This document shows, piece after piece, positions 24,739 through 33,234 of a stretch of DNA of 64,000 nucleotides. The notes under the pieces were generated by a model. That model was not told the origin of the DNA. It did no database searches and saw nothing but the letters and a program-made list of their open reading frames with translations. The stretch's first letter is position 1. Each line of letters opens with the position of its first letter. Where the stretch lies: assembly GCF_014203895.1 (NCBI RefSeq), contig NZ_JACHJY010000011.1, forward strand, positions 62,001 to 126,000, in the 5' to 3' direction. The stretch comes from Streptomyces nymphaeiformis (GTDB lineage Bacteria; Actinomycetota; Actinomycetes; Streptomycetales; Streptomycetaceae). The position numbers were made by a program, and so were the translations under genes.

Positions 24739-26274
24739 ATGGAGCACGGCTCGATACCGGAGTTGGTGCGCTGGGCGGCCGAGCGGTACGGGCCGGGGGA
24801 GGCGGTCGTCGAGGGCCGCACCCGCGTCTCGTACGCCGAACTCGGCGCCCGGGTGGAACGGGCGGCGGCCGCGTGCCTCGCGGCCGGCGTACGGCTCGGG
24901 GACCGGGTCGCGATCTGGGCGCCCAACACCCTCGACTGGATCGTCGCCGCGCTCGGCGCGGTGAGCGCGGGCGCCGTCCTCGTCCCGCTGAACACCCGTT
25001 TCAAGGGCGCCGAGGCCGCCGACGTCCTCGCCCGCTCGCGGGCCCGGCTGCTCTTCGTCACCGGCACCTTCCTCGGCACCTCGTACGTCGCCTCGCTGCG
25101 CCGCGCCGAGGCCGGACTCCCGGACCTGCGGCGGGTGGTGGTGTTCAGCGACACGGTGCCGGACGACCCGGCGTACACCACCTGGAAGGCCTTCCTCGCG
25201 GAGGGCGACGGGGTGGATCCGGCACGGGTGCGGGCACGGGCCGACTCCGTCGCCCCCTCGGACCCCTCCGACGTCATCTACACCTCGGGCACCACGGGCC
25301 GCCCCAAGGGCGCCGTCATCACCCATGAGCAGACCCTGCGCTGCTACGAGGTGTGGAGCGAGCTCGCGGGCCTGCGGGAGGGCGACCGCTATCTCATCGT
25401 GAACCCCTTCTTCCACACCTTCGGCTACAAGGCCGGGATCGTCGCGTGCCTGCTGCGCGGGGCGGTGATGGTGCCGCAGCCGGTCTTCAACGTGGACACG
25501 GTCCTCGCCAACATCGCGGCGGAACGCATCTCGGTCCTGCCCGGCCCGCCGACCCTCCACCAGTCCCTCCTGGACCACCCGGCCCGCACGGCCCACGACC
25601 TGTCCACCCTCCGCCTGGTCGTGACGGGCGCGGCGGTGGTCCCGCTGAGGCTGGTCGAACGCCTGCGGTCGGAACTGGGCGTGGGCACGGTCCTCACGGC
25701 GTACGGCCTCTCCGAGGCGAGCGGCATCGTCACGATGTGCCGCCGAGGCGACCCGGCCGAGGTCGTCGCGCACACCTCGGGCCGCGCGATCCCCGACACG
25801 GAGGTCCGCCTGTCGGACGCCGGCGAGGTCCTGGTCCGCGGCTTCCACGTCATGCGCGGCTACTTCGAGGACGAGGAGGCGACGGCGGCCGCGATCGACG
25901 CGGACGGCTGGCTGCACACGGGCGACGTGGGAGTCCTGGACTCCTCGGGCAACCTCCGCATCACGGACCGGATCAAGGACATGTTCATCGTCGGCGGCTT
26001 CAACGCCTACCCGGCCGAGATCGAACAGCTCCTCGGTCTCCACCCCGACATCGCGGACGTCGCCGTCATCGGCGTCCCGGACCCCCGCCTCGGCGAGGTC
26101 GGCAAGGCCTTCGCGGTCCGCCGCCCGGGCTCGACCCTGACCGCGGACGACGTCATCGCCTGGTCACGCCGAGAGATGGCGAACTACAAGGTCCCGAGAG
26201 AGGTCGAGTTCGTACCGGAGCTGCCGCGGAACGCGAGCGGGAAGGTGGTGAAGGGGGAGTTGCGGGGGCGGTAG
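24739..26274 (+). CDS. Acyl-CoA ligase (FadD3-like ANL family)
   Basis: 511 residues. ANL motifs are complete: P-loop YTSGTTGRPKGAV (about residue 180), AYGLSEASG, GWLHTGDVG, hinge ITDRIKDMFIVGGFNAYPAEIE and the catalytic Lys region PRNASGKVVKGEL at the C-terminus. Overall size and motifs fit the FadD3 / medium and ring-acid ligases that feed CoA-dependent catabolism. It is divergent from the Ltp-DUF35-ECH unit, with two shared operators, which supports one pathway. ATG follows GGGAGGTGGGGT. Confidence 0.85.
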   Translation: MEHGSIPELVRWAAERYGPGEAVVEGRTRVSYAELGARVERAAAACLAAGVRLGDRVAIWAPNTLDWIVAALGAVSAGAVLVPLNTRFKGAEAADVLARSRARLLFVTGTFLGTSYVASLRRAEAGLPDLRRVVVFSDTVPDDPAYTTWKAFLAEGDGVDPARVRARADSVAPSDPSDVIYTSGTTGRPKGAVITHEQTLRCYEVWSELAGLREGDRYLIVNPFFHTFGYKAGIVACLLRGAVMVPQPVFNVDTVLANIAAERISVLPGPPTLHQSLLDHPARTAHDLSTLRLVVTGAAVVPLRLVERLRSELGVGTVLTAYGLSEASGIVTMCRRGDPAEVVAHTSGRAIPDTEVRLSDAGEVLVRGFHVMRGYFEDEEATAAAIDADGWLHTGDVGVLDSSGNLRITDRIKDMFIVGGFNAYPAEIEQLLGLHPDIADVAVIGVPDPRLGEVGKAFAVRRPGSTLTADDVIAWSRREMANYKVPREVEFVPELPRNASGKVVKGELRGR

Positions 26275-26605
26275 GGGGCCCGGAGCCCGCCGGTCCGCGT
26301 CACGCCGGAGGAGGCCATCGGCCACGGCTCCGGCGGGCGGGTGCGGCGGGCGGCTGCGGCGGCGATCAGGTCGCGTGCGGGGCGACGCTCGGCGCCCGAA
26401 CGCGCGGAGGGGCCGGGCAGATGCCCGGCCCCTCCGTTGTGCGGTGGTCCGATCGCGTTGCGCACGGGCCCTGCCCGGACGGATCCCCCCTGGTTCCGCC
26501 GGGTGTCCCCCGGGCCCGTGTGCTCCCCCGTCGACCGGACCTCCCTGGTTGGCCCCGGCGGCTCCCCCGAAGTCGCCGCCGCGGCCGTTCCCCGTCGGGA
26601 GTGGC
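26275..26605. other. Intergenic region between acyl-CoA ligase and afsS
   Basis: About 330 bases with no supported gene. The main structure is the strong hairpin at 26405-26436. The remainder is GC-rich without codon-like bias that I can support. Confidence 0.5.
26405..26436. terminator. Strong terminator hairpin downstream of afsS
   Basis: CGGAGGGGCCGGGC (26405-26418) pairs perfectly with 26423-26436 around an AGAT loop, in a 14-bp stem followed by TTGT. It can end both the convergent ligase and afsS transcripts. Confidence 0.8.
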
Positions 26606-26815
26606 TTAGTTGGCCGGCTCGGACGTGGCGTGCATGTTGTCCGTGGTGGCCGTGCCCGCGCTGCCGTCGATGGGCTCCGTGGTGGCGTGCATGTTGCCGC
26701 TGATGCCGAGCTTCTCGGCCACCGCGTCCGTGACCGGAGCGTCCGTCGCGTGCATGTTCTTGCTGACGATGTCTTCGCCGGCAATGGGCGTGTTTACCGG
26801 GTTCAGGTCGGCCAT
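26606..26815 (-). CDS. afsS: AfsS (AfsR2), small NMHAT-repeat regulator of antibiotic production
   Basis: 69 residues with three copies of NMHAT (residues 20-24, 41-45 and 60-64) spaced 21 and 19 residues apart. Each copy is followed by an acidic/Pro segment (TEPID, SEPAN). This repeat is the hallmark of AfsS, a sigma-like small protein that in Streptomyces is transcribed under AfsR and raises secondary-metabolite output; its biochemical action is not settled. It lies directly downstream of afsR on the same strand, 212 nt from its stop, as in the classical locus. The ATG is preceded by GGGAGTTGATC-type sequence. Confidence 0.93.
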   Translation of the reverse strand: MADLNPVNTPIAGEDIVSKNMHATDAPVTDAVAEKLGISGNMHATTEPIDGSAGTATTDNMHATSEPAN

Positions 26816-26991
26816 TCTGATCAACTCCCGTAAATGACTTCGGATGGGGCGAGTGGGCCCTGCCAGCCGTTCCCCCGTGGACAGCCGGAGGGCCCACTCG
26901 GAGCCGTTCACCCTAGTGCGACGGTGTGACGGCCGTACCACCGACCCGTCTGCCCCCCGACACGGCGGATCGATGAGTGAAGACTGCCCCA

Positions 26992-27013
26992 CTGCCATAA
27001 ACGAACGATGAAC
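26992..27013 (-). promoter_or_regulatory. Possible AfsR/PhoP-type direct repeat in the afsS promoter region
   Basis: On the minus strand two adjoining 11-mers, GTTCATCGTTC and GTTTATGGCAG, share GTTYAT. AfsR and PhoP of Streptomyces recognise 11-nt direct repeats of this kind upstream of afsS. It lies about 180 nt before afsS and about 75 nt from a TAGGGT -10-like box (26910-26915), further than a simple -35 overlap would predict. Confidence 0.35.
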
Positions 27014-27027
27014 GGGCAGCTCAGTGG

Positions 27028-30000
27028 TCAGGCCGCAGCAGTTTCCATCAGCAGGGTCCGTACCTCGGATTCCTCCGGCGTTCCCAGCTCCACGAAGATG
27101 TCGAGGGCCTCCTGCCAGCAGACCCTTGCCCGCCCGTGCTGCCCTATGCCGGACAGCGCGCGTCCCAGGACGACAAGGACCTGCCCCCGCCGCCACTCGC
27201 CGCCCACTCCCCAGAGGATGGCCAGAGCCATCTCGGAGTTCGATGCGGCTTGGGCGTACCGGCAGGCGGCGATGTCCACCTCGGCGATTCTGAAGAGAGA
27301 CATCCCCTCCCAGAGGCGTTGTCTGCTGTCCTGGAACACCCCGAGTGCTTCGGTGAGCCGCGTCGCCGCTTCTACCAGCTGGCCGCCCTGCGTCAGCGCG
27401 AGCCCGAGTGCGTAGCGGCCGTTGGCGCCCTTGAGGGAATGACCCATGGCGTCGTACATGTCGGTTCCTCGCTGCGCCAGTTCGACCGCGATGTCCGTCT
27501 GTCCCATGGCGAGGTGGATCCGGGAGAGGTTGCACAGGGCGCTGGCTTCGCCGGCTGCGTCGTCGCAGGCGCGGAACGCTTCGGTCGCCTTGGCGAGGAA
27601 GCGTTCTCCGTCATTGTTGCGCCCCTGGTAGAGAGCCATGATGCCCAGGGCGTTGGCCGCCCAGCACAGGGGAAGGGCATCGCCCGTCGAGGAGGTGAGA
27701 TCCATCGCCTCGTGGGCGTGACCGTCGGCCTCGTCGAAGCGGCCCGCCACATGCTGGACGTACGCCAGGGTCAGCGCCGCGCGGCCACCTGCGCGGGTGT
27801 CCGATCCGTTCTTCGCCGCCTCCCGCAGCACCGTCGCCACCGCCTCGTACTCGCGGGAGTTCGCCCCGGATTCCGCCAAGTCCAGCGACGCCCACAGCAG
27901 GTCCACCCCCCGTCGCAGAGTGCCCGGTGTCGCGGCCGACTGGCGGACCGTGGCCAGGAGGCAGTTCGCTTCCGCGTAGAGCCAGTCCTGGGCCTCGTGG
28001 CGGTCCGTGAAGGTGAGGCCTTCGTAGGAGGTGGGTTCCAGGTGGTCCACCAGGCGGTCGCCCGGGCGCTCGATGGCGTACACGCGGGCCGCCGTCGACA
28101 GGTAGAAGTCCAGGAGGCGGGAGAGCGCCGCCTCCTTCTCCGACGGGGGCTGTTCGTCGCGGTCCGCGCACGCACGCGCGTAGAGGCGGACCAGGTCGTG
28201 GTAGCGGTAGCGGCCGGGAGCCGCCGATTCCACCAGGGACGTGTCCACCAGGGCCTCCAGGAGGTCCTCCGTGTCCCAGAGCGGGAGGTCCAGGACCGCC
28301 GCCGCTGCCGCCAGCGAGATGTCCGGGCCGTCCGCCAGGCCCAGGAGGCGGAAGGCGCGTGCCTGGGCCGGCTCCAGCTGGCCGTAGCCGAGTTCGAAGG
28401 TGGCCTTGACCGCCAGGTCGCCCGCCTGGAGCTCGTCCAGGCGGCGCCGCTCGTCCGCCAGCTTCGCCGCCAGGACCGAGACCGTCCACGTCCGGCGCGC
28501 CGCCAGGCGGGACGCCGCGATACGGATCGCCAGGGGGAGGAAGCCGCAGGCCGCCACCACGTCCAGGGCGGCGTCCCGTTCGGACTGCACCCGCTCCTCG
28601 CCGACGATCCTGGTGAAGAGCTGGAGCGCCTCCTCCGGGGACATCACGTCCAGGTCCACCAGGTGCGCCCCCGCCAGGTCGACCATGCGGATGCGGCTCG
28701 TGACCAGGGCCGCGCAGCCCGCCGTACCGGGGAGGAGCGGGCGGATCTGCGCCGCGTCCCGCGCGTTGTCCAGGAGTACCAGGACCCGGCGGCCGTCCAG
28801 CGTCGAGCGGTACAGCGCCGCCCGGTCGTCGAGCGAGTCCGGGATGGCCGAGTCAGGGGTGCCCAGGGCCCGGAGGAACGAGCCGAGGACCGTCTCCGGT
28901 GCGGCCGCGCGGTTGCCCGCGCCCTGGAGGTCCACGTACAGCTGGCCGTCCGGGAAGTGCGGCCGCGCCTCGTGGGCGACGTGCACGGCGAGCGTGGTCT
29001 TGCCGACGCCCCCGATGCCCGCGAGCGCCGAGACCGCCATGACCGATCCCTCGGCCGTGGCGAGACGCGTGCCCAGTTCCCGTACGAAGGACGACCGGCC
29101 CGTGAAGTCCGGGACCGTCGCCGGGAGCTGGGCCGGGCGGGCGACCGGCGCCGCCGTCGGCGCCGGCTCCTCCACCGGACGGGCGAGTTCCGCGTCGGCC
29201 TGGAGGATGCGCTGCTGGAGCCGGGACAGCTCCGGGGTCGGGTCGACGCCCAGCTCGTCGGCGAGGAGCCGGCGGGTGTCCGCGTAGACCGCGAGCGCCT
29301 CCGCCTGCCGTCCGCTGCGGTAGAGCGCCAGCATCAGGAGCTCGCGCAGGCGTTCGCGCAGGGGATGGGCGGCGGTCAGGGCGGTCAGTTCGGAGACCGC
29401 CTCCGCGTGCGCGCCGACCTCCAGGTCGATGTCCAGGCGGGTTTCGAGGAGGGTGAGCCGCCACTCCTCCAGGCGGGTCCGCTGCGTCTCGGCGTACGGG
29501 CCGGGCACGGAGGCGAGCACCTCGCCGTCCCACAGGTCGAGCGCCTCGGCCAGCCGCGCCCGGGCGGCCGTCCGGTCCCCGGCCGCGCGGAGCTTCTCGG
29601 CCTCGGCGGCCAGCTCCTGCGCGGCGGTCACGTCGAGCGCGTCGGCGGGGGTGCGGAGCGCGTAGCCGCCGGACTCGCTGACCAGGACCTTCGGGTCGAG
29701 GGCCTTGCGGAGCCGGGAGGCGTACGTACGGACCGCGGCGAGCGCCTGGGAGGGGGGGTCCTCGCCCCACAGCGCGTCGATCAGCTCGTGCGCGGTCGCG
29801 GTGCGGCCGCCGCGCAGGAGCAGCGCGGCGAGCAGGGCGCGCTGCTGCGGGGAGCCGGTGGGGACGGGCTCGCCGTCGCGCCAGGCGCGGACGGGCCCGA
29901 GCACGCCGAAGCGGAACCCGCCGCCGGAGGGCCGCCCCGCGAGGGTCGTCTCCTCGGTGCCGGTCTCGATTCCGGTCTCGACGCCGGTCGTGGCCTTGTG

Positions 30001-30123
30001 CTGTTCACCGCCGGGAGCTGCCGTCCTCCGGCCGTTCCGCTGTGCAGGCACGCCGGGTGCGGCCTTGGCGTCGCTCCCGTCCGGGATCCGTGCCGGAACT
30101 CGCGGCCCGTTCTCACGGTCCAT
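27028..30123 (-). CDS. afsR: AfsR, SARP-family global regulator with NB-ARC ATPase and TPR domains
   Basis: 1031 residues. A variable N-terminal tail (1-70, Thr/Glu/Gly-rich) is followed by the OmpR-like winged helix (72-150, FGVLGPVRAWRDGEPV, QQRALLAALLLR). Next is the BTAD domain (about 158-305, ALYRSGRQAEALAVYADTRR). The NB-ARC/AP-ATPase has P-loop GIGGVGKTT (about 368-376, Lys 375) and LVLLDNARDAAQ as Walker B. TPR-like helices fill the C-terminal 340 residues. AfsR is phosphorylated by AfsK, binds the afsS promoter and hydrolyses ATP/GTP to activate transcription. GGGGGAG precedes ATG 30123. The N-terminal tail and the TPR end are the least conserved parts. Confidence 0.95.
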   Translation of the reverse strand: MDRENGPRVPARIPDGSDAKAAPGVPAQRNGRRTAAPGGEQHKATTGVETGIETGTEETTLAGRPSGGGFRFGVLGPVRAWRDGEPVPTGSPQQRALLAALLLRGGRTATAHELIDALWGEDPPSQALAAVRTYASRLRKALDPKVLVSESGGYALRTPADALDVTAAQELAAEAEKLRAAGDRTAARARLAEALDLWDGEVLASVPGPYAETQRTRLEEWRLTLLETRLDIDLEVGAHAEAVSELTALTAAHPLRERLRELLMLALYRSGRQAEALAVYADTRRLLADELGVDPTPELSRLQQRILQADAELARPVEEPAPTAAPVARPAQLPATVPDFTGRSSFVRELGTRLATAEGSVMAVSALAGIGGVGKTTLAVHVAHEARPHFPDGQLYVDLQGAGNRAAAPETVLGSFLRALGTPDSAIPDSLDDRAALYRSTLDGRRVLVLLDNARDAAQIRPLLPGTAGCAALVTSRIRMVDLAGAHLVDLDVMSPEEALQLFTRIVGEERVQSERDAALDVVAACGFLPLAIRIAASRLAARRTWTVSVLAAKLADERRRLDELQAGDLAVKATFELGYGQLEPAQARAFRLLGLADGPDISLAAAAAVLDLPLWDTEDLLEALVDTSLVESAAPGRYRYHDLVRLYARACADRDEQPPSEKEAALSRLLDFYLSTAARVYAIERPGDRLVDHLEPTSYEGLTFTDRHEAQDWLYAEANCLLATVRQSAATPGTLRRGVDLLWASLDLAESGANSREYEAVATVLREAAKNGSDTRAGGRAALTLAYVQHVAGRFDEADGHAHEAMDLTSSTGDALPLCWAANALGIMALYQGRNNDGERFLAKATEAFRACDDAAGEASALCNLSRIHLAMGQTDIAVELAQRGTDMYDAMGHSLKGANGRYALGLALTQGGQLVEAATRLTEALGVFQDSRQRLWEGMSLFRIAEVDIAACRYAQAASNSEMALAILWGVGGEWRRGQVLVVLGRALSGIGQHGRARVCWQEALDIFVELGTPEESEVRTLLMETAAA

Positions 30124-30264
30124 CGCTCCCCCTGCCCTTACCGCTGGTTTCGCCCAGGACAGTCTGCCTTGTCCGGAGCGAGTCCGTCAGCATCGGGTCG
30201 GCCGTTGTACGGGCGTTGTGAAGCCGTTGTGAGGCCGCAACCCGGTCGTTCTGAGCCCCACTAG

Positions 30265-30279
30265 CTGACGGGTCGTCAG
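30265..30279. promoter_or_regulatory. TGACG-N3-CGTCA operator, site 5
   Basis: CTGACGGGTCGTCAG has a perfect core and lies just upstream of the TACCGT -10-like box (30288-30293) of the amidohydrolase gene. Confidence 0.8.
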
Positions 30280-30300
30280 ATCGGCGCTACCGTGAAGGAC

Positions 30301-31518
30301 ATGGAGACCTTCCCGAAGATCATCTCGGTGGACGACCACACCGTGGAGCCCCCGCACGTCTGGCGGGACCGGCTCCCGTCCCGGTACCGCGACACCGGAC
30401 CCCGGATCGTCCGCGCCCCCCTCAAGGAAATGACCTTCCTCGGAGGAAAGTTCGCCCCCGTCATGGGACAAAAGGGGGATGAGGGGCCGATCGGCGACTG
30501 GTGGGTGTACGAGGATCTGCACAGGCCCCTCACCCGGCTCGACACCGCCGTCGGCTACGACCGGGACGAGATACGCCTCGAAGTCATCACCTACGAGCAG
30601 ATGCGGCCCGGCTCCCACTCCGTCCCGGACCGGCTCGCCGACATGGACGTCAACCACGTCCAGTCCGCGCTCTGCTTCCCCACCTTCCCCCGTTTCTGCG
30701 GGCAGACCTTCACCGAGGCGAGCGACCGCGAGCTCGGGCTGCTCTGCGTCCGCGCCTACAACGACTGGATGGTCGAGGAGTGGTGCGGGCCCGAGGCGCA
30801 CGGGCGGCTGATCCCGCTCACCCTCATCCCGCTCTGGGACCCCGAGCTCGCCGCCGCCGAGGTCCGCCGCAACGCCGCGCGCGGCGTCCGGGCCGTCGCC
30901 TTCTCCGAGATCCCGCCGCACCTCGGGCTCCCCTCCGTCCACACGGACCACTGGGACCCCTTCTTCCGCGCGTGCGACGAGACCGGCACGGTCATCGCGA
31001 TGCACATCGGCTCCTCCAGCCGGATGCCCTCGACGTCCGCCGACGCGCCGCCGGCCGTCGGCTCCACCATCACCTTCGCGAACTGCTGCTTCTCGATGGT
31101 CGACTGGCTGATGAGCGGCAAGTTCGAGCGCTTCCCGAACCTGCGGATCATGTACGCGGAGGGGCAGATCGGCTGGATCCCGTACATCCTGGAGCGCGCC
31201 GACGTCGTCTGGGAGGAGAACCGCGCCTGGGGCGGCGTCGCCGACAAGGTCACGCGGCCGCCCTCCGAGCTCTTCGCCGGCCATGTCTTCGGCTGCTTCT
31301 TCGACGACGCCTTCGGGCTGCGCAACCTCGACGCGATCGGGGCGGGGAACGTCCTGTACGAGACGGACTACCCGCACTCCGATTCCACCTGGCCCAAGTC
31401 GAAGGAGGTCGGCGAGGCCCAGATGGGCCACCTGTCGGCGGACGTCGTCGAGCGGATCGTGCGGGGCAACGCGATCGAGCTGTTGGGGCTGACGCCGGAG
31501 GGGCTCTGGCGGGCGTAG
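30301..31518 (+). CDS. Amidohydrolase-2 family TIM-barrel protein
   Basis: 405 residues. The N-terminal metal motif is the variant SVDDHTVEPPHVW. Later barrel motifs are VIAMHIGSSS and the C-terminal YETDYPHSDSTWP, which carries the catalytic Asp/His. The family includes ACMSD-like decarboxylases and hydrolases of cyclic intermediates, and similar genes occur in CoA-linked sterol/terpenoid catabolic clusters. ATG 30301 is chosen because TACCGT ends 7 nt before it (leaderless pattern); an in-frame GTG at 30292 is possible. It is alone in its unit, under operator site 5, and divergent from afsR. Confidence 0.8.
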   Translation: METFPKIISVDDHTVEPPHVWRDRLPSRYRDTGPRIVRAPLKEMTFLGGKFAPVMGQKGDEGPIGDWWVYEDLHRPLTRLDTAVGYDRDEIRLEVITYEQMRPGSHSVPDRLADMDVNHVQSALCFPTFPRFCGQTFTEASDRELGLLCVRAYNDWMVEEWCGPEAHGRLIPLTLIPLWDPELAAAEVRRNAARGVRAVAFSEIPPHLGLPSVHTDHWDPFFRACDETGTVIAMHIGSSSRMPSTSADAPPAVGSTITFANCCFSMVDWLMSGKFERFPNLRIMYAEGQIGWIPYILERADVVWEENRAWGGVADKVTRPPSELFAGHVFGCFFDDAFGLRNLDAIGAGNVLYETDYPHSDSTWPKSKEVGEAQMGHLSADVVERIVRGNAIELLGLTPEGLWRA

Positions 31519-31710
31519 TCCCGTGACCGCGGTCGGGCTCCTCGCCGGAGGGGCCCGGCCGTTCGTCGCCCGAACAGCCCAACGGGACGGGCCCCTGATG
31601 GCGGAGTGTCGTGGACTGCGCACAAATAGTAGTCAAGTGTGCGTTTCTTGCACATCACGAGACAGCCAGTGGATGTCCCCCAGGGGACGTTCACGAACGG
31701 AGCCTGTGAC

Positions 31711-33039
31711 ATGACCCCCGACCCCCTCCCGCACGTTCATTCCGCGGACGACGACATAGAACCTGCCGACATAGAACCGACCACAGAGCCCCGCCCGGGT
31801 CCGTCCCGCCAGCTGGTTGTCTCCTCGCCCCCGGCGCCGACGAAGTACCCCGTCGCGGCGAAGTCCCCCGCCGTGTCGGCGGTTCCGCTCGGGGTGGCGT
31901 TCCCGCAGACCGCCCCCAAGTCCCCGGCCGGCCCGGAGCCGCAGGCCGCCGACTCGGAGTCCCCGGCCGACTCGGAGTCCCCGGCCGACCCGGAGTCCCC
32001 GGCCGACTCGAAGCCCCCGGCGGATCCGGATCCGGAGGCGCAGGCCGCGCCCGAGCCCCCGGCCGCGCCCGGCTCCCCGACCGCCTCCGGGCCCCCCGCC
32101 GCCCCGCAGTCCCGGCCCGCCGCCGAGGCGTCCGCCCACGACGAGACCGGTGAAGAAGCGGTCCACACGCTGCTGCGGACCGCGGCGACCGAGCGGCCGG
32201 TGGAGGAGGTCGCCGCGCTGGTGGCCCGCCTCCAGGAGACCGGCGAGCTCTCCAGCCCCGCGGACGTGGCCCTCCGCGCCGCGGCCGTCACCCGCCCCCT
32301 GGGCGAAGTGCGCCAGCTGCTCGCCCTCCTCAACGCCTCCGGCTACGACCTCCACCAGGCCGAGACCACCCTGCGCGCCGCGGCGGTGGGCCGTCCGGTC
32401 GAGGACGTGGTCCAGCTCGTCGGCATCCTCGGCGCCGACAGCGGCGACTGGCAGTCCACCTCGGGCGGCGAGGGCGAGAGCCGTGAACGCATCGGCGGGG
32501 AAGCCCCATCGGCCGCCACCGCCACCGCCAACGCCACCACCAGCGCCGCCGCCACCCCCCAGCGCGTCCGGAACGCCCCCAAGGGCCGCAAGTCCCCCCT
32601 GGACGCCGCGCTGGCCTCAGGCCCCGGCAGTCACACCGCCTCGCCCGCGCTGCGGTCGGTACTGCGCTGGCCCGCCGCGCTCGCGCTCTTCGCCTGCGGC
32701 CTCATCCATCTGCCGACGGACCTCTCGGGCCTGCGCTCGGGCGGCGACGCGCAGGCGCTGTCCGTGGTCGTCACCGTGCTCTGCCTGGCGTGCGCGGTGT
32801 GGCTCGCGGCCAGGGACACCCTGATCGCCTGGGCGGCCGCCGCGGGTGTCGCCGTCTTCGTCATCGCGCTCCACGGCGTGGCGGGCGTGCGCACCGTCGA
32901 CCTCCTGAGCGGCAGCCTCGGCACCGCCTTCGCCTGGGCGAAGGCGGTGGCGCTCCTGAGCGCCGTGGGCATCGTCTGCCTGGCCGCCTCGGCCCTGGTG
33001 CGCCACGTGCGGGCGACCGGCGCGGCGGACAGCGCCTGA
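31711..33039 (+). CDS. Membrane protein with Pro/Glu-rich tail and three helical repeats
   Basis: 442 residues. Residues 1-145 are Pro/Ala/Glu/Ser-rich, with repeats of ADSESP / ADPESP type near residues 80-105. Three units of about 32 residues follow (TLLRTAATERPVEEVAAL, ALRAAAVTRPLGEVRQLL, TLRAAAVGRPVEDVVQLV), spanning about 150-250. After an Ala/Thr-rich linker the C-terminus has four membrane segments (about 317-440), starting WPAALALFACGLIHLP. ATG 31711 has GGAG at 8-nt spacing; the frame is open from 31639. It is monocistronic, followed by a strong hairpin. Function is unknown. Confidence 0.72.
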   Translation: MTPDPLPHVHSADDDIEPADIEPTTEPRPGPSRQLVVSSPPAPTKYPVAAKSPAVSAVPLGVAFPQTAPKSPAGPEPQAADSESPADSESPADPESPADSKPPADPDPEAQAAPEPPAAPGSPTASGPPAAPQSRPAAEASAHDETGEEAVHTLLRTAATERPVEEVAALVARLQETGELSSPADVALRAAAVTRPLGEVRQLLALLNASGYDLHQAETTLRAAAVGRPVEDVVQLVGILGADSGDWQSTSGGEGESRERIGGEAPSAATATANATTSAAATPQRVRNAPKGRKSPLDAALASGPGSHTASPALRSVLRWPAALALFACGLIHLPTDLSGLRSGGDAQALSVVVTVLCLACAVWLAARDTLIAWAAAAGVAVFVIALHGVAGVRTVDLLSGSLGTAFAWAKAVALLSAVGIVCLAASALVRHVRATGAADSA

Positions 33040-33062
33040 CGCGCCGGAGCACGAAGACCGTT

Positions 33063-33099
33063 CCCCCGTCCGGGCGGCCCCGCGCCGCCCGGACGGGGG
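33063..33099. terminator. Terminator hairpin
   Basis: CCCCCGTCCGGGCGGC (33063-33078) pairs perfectly with 33084-33099 in a 16-bp stem with a 5-nt loop, 24 nt after the membrane protein stop. Confidence 0.8.
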
Positions 33100-33143
33100 C
33101 GTGCCGTGTGCCCGGATCGCTCCCGCGCGCCCCCACCCCTTGC

Positions 33144-33158
33144 CTGATGGATCGTCAG
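33144..33158. promoter_or_regulatory. TGACG-N3-CGTCA operator, site 6
   Basis: CTGATGGATCGTCAG has one mismatch. It is 41 bp centre to centre from site 7, about four helical turns, in the LLM-SDR promoter. Confidence 0.7.
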
Positions 33159-33184
33159 GTACGAGCATGGGCCTGCTCGTAGAA

Positions 33185-33199
33185 GTGACGATCCGTCAG
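33185..33199. promoter_or_regulatory. TGACG-N3-CGTCA operator, site 7
   Basis: GTGACGATCCGTCAG has a perfect core and lies 36 nt before the LLM oxidoreductase start. Confidence 0.78.
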
Positions 33200-33234
33200 A
33201 TGCGGGCCGCGTGCCCGGGCACAAGGGGGTTTCC

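Noticed and set aside
27136..30264. 1042-codon plus-strand frame opposite afsR
   Set aside because: It is antisense to a confidently identified AfsR; composition is Arg/Gln/Val shadow-like and it has no ribosome site.
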